Below, in pieces: positions 12,001-15,108 of a DNA stretch of 20,940 bases (the first letter of the stretch is position 1; every line of letters starts with the position of its first letter). The stretch covers positions 1 to 20,940 of the IMG/VR virus record IMGVR_UViG_3300047564_003884; one strand, given 5' to 3'. A program made the position numbers and the translations under genes. This DNA is from a virus. The notes under the pieces are model-generated. The model was not told the origin of the DNA. It saw nothing but the letters and a program-made list of their open reading frames with translations, and did not search any database.

Positions 12001-13885
12001 TAGAGCTACTATTAAGAAGACTTTAAAGAGAGTAAGAATTAACTTCACTCTTCCACTAGAGAGATTCATTGAGAATGACGCAGTAACCGTTCAAGGTTCA
12101 GCAACAAATAATGGTATAGTGTATTCATACTCATACTCGGAAAACTTTAATTATATTGATGTTGATGTAAACTCTGGTTCTTTCACCCCAGGTGATATTC
12201 TAATTAATGGTGAAGGTTACACGGCAACAGTAGTTTCTGTGACAGATAAAGTACAGATTTCAAAACTAATTGGTGAATTTAGCAATGGAGATAAGATTAG
12301 AGAATTTGGTTCTAGTACAGAATTTACAATTTCTAATTATTCTAATGTAAGTGCTCCAGTTTTAGATAACACTGGTTCCAAATTGACCCTGGAAACGGAG
12401 TCTTATTTTGGAAACTTTAATGTTTCGAATGTCATTTATTCAAACACTAGTGATGTGTACATTGATGTGAAATATAACTTGGGAACACAAGTTGGTCTTG
12501 GTGATCTAGTACTAACTAAAAAAATCTATAAACTAGAAGTCGTATTGAGTGATCCAGCTGTTGTAAGTTTTCCTTTGGGAAATCAACTTCAAGATTCGGC
12601 ATTGTTAACAACAATTGGCACTATTGTTGCATTTATTCCAAATGATCCTGAGGCACCTACAACTGCAGAGATTTATGTCGGTAACTTAGAACAAGACTTC
12701 TTTACAAATGGATCCACAGTTAATTGCTATGAATCTGGAAATAATTTCCCAATTGGTATTGGAACTGTCACTTCAACACAAGAAATAACATCTGAGGCTT
12801 ATGGATTTATTGAAAAGATTGATCAGGTTGGTGAGGGGTATAGAATTTATCTAAGTTCGGTAAAGGGTACTTTCAATCCATATGCACAATTATTGGGAAG
12901 ATTTGGATACAAGTCTCTAATTACAGATACAAAATCTATTGTTGGAAGAGTATCAAGAAGTTTTAGGGGATTTGATGGTGTACAAGATACTTTTGATCTA
13001 ACTATCAATAATGGAACCTCATACTTACCAAACCCAGATGGTCATATGTTGGTATTCTTGAATGGTGTTCTACAACCACCAACAACTTCATACTCTGCGT
13101 TTAGTGATGTTATTCAATTTACTGAACCACCAGAACTCGGAGCTTCTTTCCATGCAGTTTATATTGGTAAATTAAGACAACTAGATGATATTGGATTTGA
13201 ATTTGACTCCCTAAGAAATAGTTTTAACTTAAAGTTAGATGAAGTTTTCTACTCTCTAACAGTTACTGCTGGTTCAGAAGCATCAAATATCAAACCAGAA
13301 AATAATATCATCATTTCACTAAATGGTATCATCCAGGAACCTGGAGTTGCGTTTGAACTTGTTGGTTCTCGTGTAATTTTTGCGGAGATTCCAAGAGCAG
13401 GTTCTAGTTTTGTTGCATTCTCATATATTGGTTCTGACGCTGACGTTATTGCTTCGGAAGTTGTCCCTCCAATTGAATCTGGTGATGAACTTTTAATTGA
13501 AGGTGAAGATCAGGATAGAACTGTTGCTATCATTGAATCTTCAAACTCTCTTGTGACATTTGATTACACAGGATCAGTCTTTGGTAGAAATGCATCTGCT
13601 CTTGTATCTTTGATCAAGGGAAGAATTACTGAGTTGTCAGTAACCTCAACAGGTAACGGATATACTTCGAGACCAACAGTATCAATTGATTCTACAACTG
13701 GATTTGACGGTCAAATTAAAGCATTAGTTGGTGTTTCTAGAGTTGATGTGGTTGACAGAGGAGGTGGATATAAGTATCCAGAGATTGAAATTATTAATGA
13801 TGTGTCTGATACTCCTGCACTATTGATCTTTGACTCTACTGGTACATTCTTCGATACTGAAGATATTACGTTCGACCAGGCATAA
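2..13885 (+). CDS. Giant modular virion structural protein, gp7-like baseplate wedge component (5' partial)
   Basis: The frame is open from the left edge to TAA at 13883-13885, giving at least 4,627 residues; the true start lies outside the window. The first in-frame TTG (227) is not a credible start because conserved coding sequence precedes it. Residues ~61-90 carry FYSSKGT and YLFKVLYG, and residues ~2717-2758 carry SYNVKSP, QWKTTVID and HPTGF; both resemble, from memory, the C-terminal part of T4 gp7, a baseplate wedge protein. Domains in order (window residue numbers): CTRG motif ~180-231; six GxGY repeats 491-711; YHYH-like domain ~787-913; EF-hand-type loop 971-982; propeller-like repeats ~1195-1550; LamG-like ~1558-1763; further GxGY repeats ~2275-2500; FDG/LNGV modules at 2827, 4321 and 4395; four CKxDI repeats 3233-3899. 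No signal peptide or membrane segment is seen. The role is probably virion baseplate or peripheral fibre-like structure. The structural call is strong; the gp7 link is inference from two short motifs. Confidence 0.85.
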   Translation, partial: AIFSGEDISIPSIHQEGSLVKGLDSVFLTTILDRIVKQYIPGLPKLDYNTVNIANILRTVKDFYSSKGTRQAISYLFKVLYGVDIDISYPKDQIIKPSAASWSIDTILRAKLISGNPENIRDTSIIQEEDAVDTNVRYAEATVENFIAIQTSDYDVYELVLSEESIIGSFTIPYKTKLAEPMTPETSIITVDSTIGWPERNGEIIVGTEIIRYKEKSLTQFIECTRGINETPGSWDSGTVISSNFYIKANSGTQNEVVMSVLGIVESNNTTLTDESSYYLPGDKLSISKLGSLDTSPLVTSWLYNVKKLIQVESITYGGIGNKTATVTCSNPHGLLVGDQVTVYGANPIVYNGSFLVSARESALVFKYELPQPATLNPQGNILISVDLNKGKSDEQSINSAITNFATNIQNTFFNASNVYVAASGIPNYKIGPFLGTSLLPGNQRKLYRFPRNPQTISLKPETKYGAVGSFINGVSAWNYKSDTIYNYGPVTNVNIINPGSDYDADSPPVLSFKGGGGSGASGRVVVDGSVTSIEVTNQGNGYTTSPLVSISGGKGSGASGTAIITNGKVTRILVNTPGSGYTSAPTITVTGGGGTGCTAAASVRGPIKEVIVDEYGNDYTSAPEVSLSSGEGAAAQSYVSNGRILSIAVIASGNGYTTAPKVTIVGEGYGAVAIANIQTEGSEAGKVTSITILNRGIGYKQGTTQIRLESVGNGAQFNTEIFGWTFNLQANVNYDYANGSIFEGFNKQFGGEYGHVSNPKQLRYVLGDNLTVVQGQIVEKESGIVHSPIIGWAFDGNPIYGPYGLSDPTNLSSTVVPIKSSYVLKSNLVFDPQINPTPVRIDGPSLDEYSSGTFVEDYIYQFRSEQFYLDEYNGRYCKTPEYPEGTYAYFITLNSDGSPAFPYIVGPNFYSIPDSWNLTQFAVQSNIPSGIVRYRAPFENVDIDVDRAPNESTNALTLENGDILTFEVEDENRDGVIDEFEEGDPDQIFEESKLQLFDYFPKIDFSSRVDIEIETTTKFEDAKISGFLIENAGENHQVGDRLIFDDTGTEGYGASAVVSEIIGKNITSYNYEYSAAQDEYFGIVQTESAHNMVIGDIVNVTTVPLMEPTSKSIYVRTIQGLEDVVVVTPGLGYDPEIDIQAVIDSDTGVGAIVEPIVSSTGSLNDVRIINSGRNYLSDPKIRISHPQVQKRSIYFAISRYYDGAVKIFKSITDSSKNTYIVGSVKSSNNDTHGFISKINSEGTVLWSKSLTAIQPGSTKRAEFIDIVKNGSDLYVIGNTYPNTPSADNFNPDLLFAKYTENTSGTSVTLTWQKEAAGISGVLRKDYITGISSINNNIIISGYTTTNSTGTYDGILMYLSPGGDILHKRKLTSTTGTEKLLAIKVDSNDNIYVVGQTVENNLLVAKLRIVESKITATWQKQVVYSGQEFHDITFDIDEYDELFITASIGTTTRNRLALVKLDGNANVITQKEYSIPSIYSIVGAGCTIDVFSDLNVGYSAVDTNGKKTSGVIKLDYKGNVINSYTLSGVEGYNLVQVLSDVSGDPYFVGNIQPNRSQFLYNGNDYTDFISRQGNLTTSGTVSINTDPKWGTNAFTVGQNGVLSTPTLSNSGNWTVDAWIKWDSAATAKVAQILRIYDSSLTDGIKVQLFADNSSPSTLGKWRISNEGATISTFSASTNNVTLLSSGYYYIAVNKSYNSSTGISTYTLYFNGVQQAQITLTNNINPTLIQVGSSTTYNSWPTKIDSFRLSNYAIAAITIPTAAFSGYDYGTEVGYLMKFDKNADAERMGNITLTNNGITTTRTASSISGNQLELLVETYTLGPDGLQVLDMNDTTSYLTQDYHLPSTHADVWSSRTATIPSPGGRKAVFETSAYGKYFFRHFTIDKFDNVRVLEINQDFNFDIGTRINQKNSIGATVGSARIVDIDATNDLLYVTDVSGTFSTNTGYLESSDLKINEIEDYSFPYIDADSPGTFNISIPVEVEATFKNYSDEDYLIRIDEIITGAAYARGSVVSLGQEYFSFSSDRRSVTISGLASVTQITLIANLTKTLQIDAISNTNQIFARSTTSHYLSTGENIYTETAPVYSYADGSFFIKEILSKKEFIFEIDSVPGSFIGSGTQLYVYVKHPVFKFIYGQQYTFDVTHVSNEGYYLSFYRDNLNKIEYTFKNIVRKGIPGRDAPGASPFISFKVTDDVSNISYYADPSRIGPKSPVSNFSYIDVVKSPYIGKFEIIETSGGTVTVGDNKFKFKIDIDPEKNAQSSLSSYSTQSSKVAGSIANIRLVNGGGFYKKLPVITDIQSVRKIERVEIRSPGTEYQPGEYFGVPILGDGAGGKVRITVDENSDPAGQIIEVAVTDPGKGYTEAYIDVDAIDGILGPQLSGSGAVLDVIIPPKGTGSSIFVQGENVGKIKKLKNNNFGFNYTHDYTLRPEITFPVNLQLINTSILSNIKVTDPGTGYTSVPQVVITGGGGSGAEAIAETRNGRISGIVIKNAGFGYSTAPTVELKTSFTYVVNLDLGLFQMAYPHGITNGSEITFTVEDLGEGTAFPLTSFGYIIPGQIYYAIAGEFAGLEDDQLRIALTPQDAESGNYISFANAGNGRQILLTNSFGGAAEAIVETGRFLSGEQVFQGETLETASAIGYVSDNDGWQIGPRILKLINTTGTFSVGQIVNGVISKASGTIDNINAAKGVIEVDSITKTPGKFLDDVGKPNEIVQKIQDSYLYQQFSYNVKSPISIDQWKTTVIDNTHPTGFKIFGEIQIEEDQKGLTDKVDFELTKSVNLVESSVVAHIDNFGLVEPVYKEFDNTQVLFRTKKLTSSEEILTSYVQKIDDIAYLFDGERTSFPLTIDGNTVIANTNQLQLIINGVAQSPGTSFQVQQGSIVFSEAPPAPTKISYARLTLQFLQSFQIEISNVSGILPELGQTIRGLVSGVSATVIESTTSSITVFNKSGNFTPGELLLGSATGLSAQFDSEVLLVNDNIFEFKEAITNTNKKTAEVEEINLNIANSVVTNEIVISKTSGTYNSPSGLLAIGINDFIISAKTKVIAKVISVSPYIDPETGAPISSIAISDPSTFFGLLYNRIVSPDYPNVIIDDISKSSVEIVDISDSDIKIEGRIPEFETINNITAEYTVNSGTGIVEEEFIQNIKINYINSDGDFAPNEVVNVNKLAYKDLSGGNFQSGDIISNGSGYTANVIGVSYALKYLFLGEQTGSFSIGDTISCDRSFVSNDDIVAGRNADASDLILANKLLIADVAVGRMLAAFPGFTVPGGNQNCKDDIVDVLDEICFNLKYGGNHRAYDVGQLYIDNTYLQDERDESVYAFNQARNMAIQAMRNESITIGGYSSLSQYFNLSVEGDQSGEEGVYIPGDCADVAASLTTLFGIVTQAIGSDATPGNLTGITRTNIGTVSAEISAYLEIPFNVEQINTTTDSITTFQYFDDTQHRFRDAANLLRLNSTYIIEETVGRMKNLYPDLIIPGDQTGGSDGTSRCKVDLSLLLNAIIDDLEYGGNYETLAAGRFYLDENGGIRFIARQILQSVYAHQQMSLLCQEAVQGTLSNTPDYTNEIPVLPLDITIDPAPVNGVYCADVVSKIDTLWSLINEVITTTGDVYKDASNALWFNRDFIADEAVGKTTSYFTYFLNGTQYKAFEYPGGNNGVTKCKRDIADYIIPSIIADLMSGGDSNTIDAMTYYIDINDVLHVKDELLPTIYAFEQVNILCQYAIDNWVVTGTSDVYSAQFGNAADMYFDESITEDDGTYGGNCAVIKSAIDALFTKAIDILLPVHANTDTYRDAAKLILFNKEYFKEEIAGAVTAQYPGFNFGGANSTELPAYRTKCKRDIGYIVDAIVYDLLTNGNSAILFATQSYIDAATGTLISLQGELVQTLYAYTLLRTFMKSAIRENLTSPSPNVSFYSYTDNNIAITAGQLTTIDTFLDNRMSILLGTLNNSNYIESNEIVAYNAINVPSRVYPSRIDITGISGRLSAGDYIYGQTSGIKGEIESIFTNRATIKKTLKRVRINFTLPLERFIENDAVTVQGSATNNGIVYSYSYSENFNYIDVDVNSGSFTPGDILINGEGYTATVVSVTDKVQISKLIGEFSNGDKIREFGSSTEFTISNYSNVSAPVLDNTGSKLTLETESYFGNFNVSNVIYSNTSDVYIDVKYNLGTQVGLGDLVLTKKIYKLEVVLSDPAVVSFPLGNQLQDSALLTTIGTIVAFIPNDPEAPTTAEIYVGNLEQDFFTNGSTVNCYESGNNFPIGIGTVTSTQEITSEAYGFIEKIDQVGEGYRIYLSSVKGTFNPYAQLLGRFGYKSLITDTKSIVGRVSRSFRGFDGVQDTFDLTINNGTSYLPNPDGHMLVFLNGVLQPPTTSYSAFSDVIQFTEPPELGASFHAVYIGKLRQLDDIGFEFDSLRNSFNLKLDEVFYSLTVTAGSEASNIKPENNIIISLNGIIQEPGVAFELVGSRVIFAEIPRAGSSFVAFSYIGSDADVIASEVVPPIESGDELLIEGEDQDRTVAIIESSNSLVTFDYTGSVFGRNASALVSLIKGRITELSVTSTGNGYTSRPTVSIDSTTGFDGQIKALVGVSRVDVVDRGGGYKYPEIEIINDVSDTPALLIFDSTGTFFDTEDITFDQA
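182..262 (+). other. SKG motif, gp7 C-terminal-like segment
   Basis: Codons read KDFYSSKGT, then YLFKVLYGVDI. A short amphipathic helix of the form FYxSKGTxxxxxxLFKVLY is what I recall near the C-terminal end of T4 gp7 (FYSTKG...FLFKVLYN) and in related phage wedge or tail proteins. Its position at the very left of the window shows that the gene's 5' part is missing. Confidence 0.5.
539..694 (+). other. CTRG motif module (first copy)
   Basis: The encoded segment has the pattern T-x-I-x-V-D-S-T-x-G-W-P...G-x-I-x-x-G-x-E-x-I-R-Y...F-x-E-C-T-R-G. A second copy with the same core (ELIRY, then GCTRG) lies in the downstream split gene at 17615-17770. I read it as a small beta-rich module reused in virion proteins; its function is unknown. 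Confidence 0.55.
1472..2154 (+). repeat. Six tandem GxGY protein repeats (37-43 aa each)
   Basis: Unit starts are at 1472, 1592, 1709, 1823, 1934 and 2063. The consensus is V-x-s-I-x-V-x-n-x-G-s-G-Y-T-s-a-P-x-V-x-I-s-G-G-G-G-s-G-A-x-a-x-a-x-x-x-n-G-k. The sixth unit is degenerate and runs into the YHYH-like region. Related units occur later in this protein (about 3370-3560, 6820-7180, 7325-7500, 13616-13815), in the split gene (16857-17540, 18590-18800) and in gp8 (19571-19834). The alternating pattern suggests short beta strands joined by glycine-rich turns. Confidence 0.85.
2168..2740 (+). other. YHYH-like domain
   Basis: The segment contains FGW, then an HSPIIGWAFDGNPIYGPYG core, then LDEYNGRYCKTPEYPEGTYA and YF, and ends in FPYIVGPNFY. 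The order GWAFDGxPIYGPYG, LDExNGR, FPYxxG is the signature of the YHYH domain as I know it. The tetrad that names the family appears here as YAYF (about 2663-2674), so its histidines are absent. The domain is found in secreted and phage structural proteins and its molecular role is unknown. Confidence 0.65.
2912..2947 (+). other. EF-hand-type calcium-binding loop
   Basis: The twelve codons read DENRDGVIDEFE, which fits the EF-hand loop pattern with D at 1, N at 3, D at 5, G at 6, I at 8, D at 9 and E at 12. It is a single copy followed by an acidic stretch (EEGDPD), and flanking helices are not obvious. Calcium binding is inferred from the pattern only. Confidence 0.5.
3584..4650 (+). repeat. 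Six-unit beta-propeller-like repeat array
   Basis: Six imperfect units each read aromatic/I-V-x-G-x-T/S...G-x-L-x-K-x-x...G-x-x-x-W-x-K. Examples are YIVGSVKS...ISKINSEGTVLWSK, YVIGNTYP...LLFAKY...TWQKE, IIISGYTT, YVVGQTVE...LTWQ-like TATWQKQV, FITASIGT and VGYSAVDT. This is the look of SBBP or PQQ-like beta-propeller blades. Six blades could close one propeller. The role is probably a carbohydrate- or protein-binding platform in the virion (inference). Confidence 0.6.
4673..5290 (+). other. LamG / concanavalin-like lectin domain
   Basis: The segment contains FTVGQNGVLSTP, NWTVDAWIKW, KWRISNEG, YYIAVNKS, TYTLYFNGVQ and IDSFRLSNYAI, in the order expected for the jelly-roll LamG_3 type fold (W-T-x-D-x-W-I, then xYxNGV, then I-D-x-x-R-x-S). 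Such domains bind glycans in many virion and surface proteins, so host surface recognition is plausible but not shown. Confidence 0.7.
6820..7500 (+). repeat. Second GxGY repeat cluster with DVIIPP module
   Basis: Repeat-like units include NIRLVNGGGFY, VEIRSPGTEY, VAVTDPGKGYT, IKVTDPGTGYTSVPQVVITG and IVIKNAGFGYSTAPTVEL. Between them, around 6968-7187, is a longer module with GDGAGGKVRITVD, then GKGYT, then VDAIDGI, then DVIIPPKGTG. That longer module has a close relative in gp8 (19571-19834). Confidence 0.7.
8150..8275 (+). other. gp7 C-terminal-like HPTGF motif
   Basis: Codons read SYNVKSP, then QWKTTVID, then HPTGFKIFGE. From memory, T4 gp7 has a matching run near its C-terminus (YYVMKIKS...RWKSDV...HPVGFGF). 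Together with the SKG motif at 182 this is the basis for calling the giant protein gp7-like. Confidence 0.45.
8480..8698 (+). repeat. FDG/LNGV module, copy A
   Basis: The pattern is aromatic-x-F-D-G-x-x-x-S-F-x-L...L-x-I-N-G-V-x-Q-x-P-G...I-x-F-x-E-A-P-P. Two further copies lie side by side at 12962-13180 and 13184-13450. Modules of this form occur repeatedly in tail and fibre proteins of marine myophages, in my recollection; the function is unknown. Confidence 0.6.
9698..11698 (+). repeat. Four large CKxDI...GGN repeats (about 120-205 aa spacing)
   Basis: Copies start near 9698, 10316, 10814 and 11345. Each has D-A-x-x-L-x-x-x-N, a helix with E-x-x-x-G-R, an FPG or YPD/YPG turn, a C-K-x-D-I/L helix, D-L-x-x-G-G-N/D (NGN in copy 4), a short Y-I/L-D strand, then an x-x-x-Y-A-x-x-Q/L helix. 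Copies 1-3 end with a second cysteine helix (GDCADVAASL, GVYCADVVSK, GGNCAVIKSA); copy 4 lacks that cysteine. These units are predicted to be mostly helical, unlike the beta-rich remainder. They are a tandem duplication family; function unknown. Confidence 0.75.
12962..13450 (+). repeat. FDG/LNGV modules, copies B and C
   Basis: Copy B (12962-13180) contains FRGFDGVQDTFDLT, VFLNGVLQPP and IQFTEPPELGASF. Copy C (13184-13450) contains GFEFDSLRNSFNL, ISLNGIIQEPG and VIFAEIPRAGSSF. They are adjacent and share the order of copy A at 8480. A GxGY repeat pair follows at 13616-13815, before the stop codon. Confidence 0.65.
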
Positions 13886-13888
13886 ATA
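13881..13888 (+). promoter_or_regulatory. T4-type late promoter-like octamer
   Basis: CATAAATA differs from the T4 late promoter element TATAAATA only at the first base, and fits the NATAAATA form reported for T4-like cyanophages. It overlaps the stop codon of the giant gene and lies 28 bases before the fibre ATG. It could separately drive the fibre-to-gp8 genes late in infection. In AT-rich DNA such octamers also arise by chance. Confidence 0.45.
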
Positions 13889-13896
13889 AACTTGAG

Positions 13897-13902
13897 AAGG
13901 AG
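13897..13902 (+). promoter_or_regulatory. Ribosome binding site of the fibre gene
   Basis: AAGGAG is a strong Shine-Dalgarno match. The gap to the ATG at 13917 is 14 bases, longer than usual. It is the strongest such site among the gene junctions in the window. Confidence 0.6.
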
Positions 13903-13916
13903 TTTTTTAAAACGAA

Positions 13917-15107
13917 ATGGCTAGACAAAGCATTGGTGTTGGTTCGCAGGCAAATGATGGTACAGGTGATACCCTGCGAACTGGTGCTCAAAAAGTTAAT
14001 TCGAACTTCAATGAAGTATATAATAAATTAGGTAATGGTACTGATTTGCAAATCAGTATCACTGGAGTTTTTTCTGATGGGATGACTCTAAGATCTAATG
14101 GACAAGAATTTATACCATCTAGTTTAAATTATAACGATCTACTTAATAGACCTACAATTCCAGATCCACAAGTTCAAGCAAATTGGATCGAATCTGATAT
14201 TAATGCTGCAGCATACATTAGAAATAAACCAGGAATTCCTACTACAGTATCAACACTATCTGATGTTTTAGTTTCTGGACCTTCTATTGGTGATGCACTA
14301 CGTTGGAATGGCACTGGATGGATTAATCAGGCAGTTCAAGAGTCTATTGTAACTGCATTAGATAATCTAACTGATGTCAATATCACTTCTGTTGCAGTTG
14401 GTAATGTAATTAGATATAATGGTACTGCTTGGGTAAACACGGCTCTAAATTATTCGGATTTATACAATGCCCCACCACTATCATCTGTTGCCATTAGTGG
14501 TGATTATGACGATCTGACAAATAAACCAGATCTTAGTGTTTATTTGACATCCCAGGTCCAAAGTGACTGGAATGCCTCTAGTGGATCTGCACAAATTTTA
14601 AATAAACCCACATTATCTACAGTAGCAACTTCTGGTAGTTATACAGATTTATCTGATGCACCAACACTATCTGCTGTAGCTACAACTGGTGACTATGATG
14701 ATCTTTTAAACACCCCAGATTCACTAGCACCTTCCAGGACAACTGTAAGTGGTACAACAACATCAATTAACAATAATTTTTCCGCAAATTTAACAATTAC
14801 TGGATTTAAAACTTATGCATTATACAAAGTAGAAACCTCAGAGTCTGCATGGGTTACTATCTACACAGATGTAAATGCTAGATCAAATGATACTTCAAGA
14901 CAAGAAACTACAGACCCAGCTCCTGGTTCTGGAATTATTGCTGAAGTTATTACAACAGGAGCCGAGACAGTATTATTTACCCCAGGAACTATCGGATGGA
15001 ATAATGATGATCCAGCATCCAGTAATATATACTTAAAAGTTGTAAATAAGTCTGGAGTACCAGCTGCGATTACAGTAACGTTAACCCTTCTTCAATTAGA
15101 ACTCTGA
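13917..15107 (+). CDS. Tail fibre-like virion protein
   Basis: This 396-residue protein begins MARQSIGVGSQANDGTGDTL, an N-terminal motif shared by many fibre and structural proteins of marine T4-like phages and probably an attachment segment to the virion. The middle holds short repeats: YNDLLNRPTIP, YSDLYNAPPLS, YDDLTNKPDLS, YTDLSDAPTLS and YDDLLNTPDS, plus two RWNGTGWI/RYNGTAWV units each preceded by a LSDV or LTDV turn. The C-terminal ~120 residues look like a compact beta domain ending TLTLLQLEL. No signal peptide or membrane segment is seen. The start is supported by AAGGAG 14 bases upstream. It lies 31 bases after the giant gene and one base before the protease. A peripheral fibre or fibre-tip role is inferred; receptor specificity cannot be read from the sequence. 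Confidence 0.8.
   Translation: MARQSIGVGSQANDGTGDTLRTGAQKVNSNFNEVYNKLGNGTDLQISITGVFSDGMTLRSNGQEFIPSSLNYNDLLNRPTIPDPQVQANWIESDINAAAYIRNKPGIPTTVSTLSDVLVSGPSIGDALRWNGTGWINQAVQESIVTALDNLTDVNITSVAVGNVIRYNGTAWVNTALNYSDLYNAPPLSSVAISGDYDDLTNKPDLSVYLTSQVQSDWNASSGSAQILNKPTLSTVATSGSYTDLSDAPTLSAVATTGDYDDLLNTPDSLAPSRTTVSGTTTSINNNFSANLTITGFKTYALYKVETSESAWVTIYTDVNARSNDTSRQETTDPAPGSGIIAEVITTGAETVLFTPGTIGWNNDDPASSNIYLKVVNKSGVPAAITVTLTLLQLEL
14122..14721 (+). repeat. YxDLxNxPxLS fibre repeats
   Basis: At least five imperfect units of the form S-x-x-Y-x-D-L-x-N-x-P-x-L/I-S/P are spaced through the middle of the fibre protein, with VATSGSY and VATTGDY linkers between the later ones. Such short repeats are typical of trimeric phage fibre shafts. 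Confidence 0.65.
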
Positions 15108-15108
15108 T

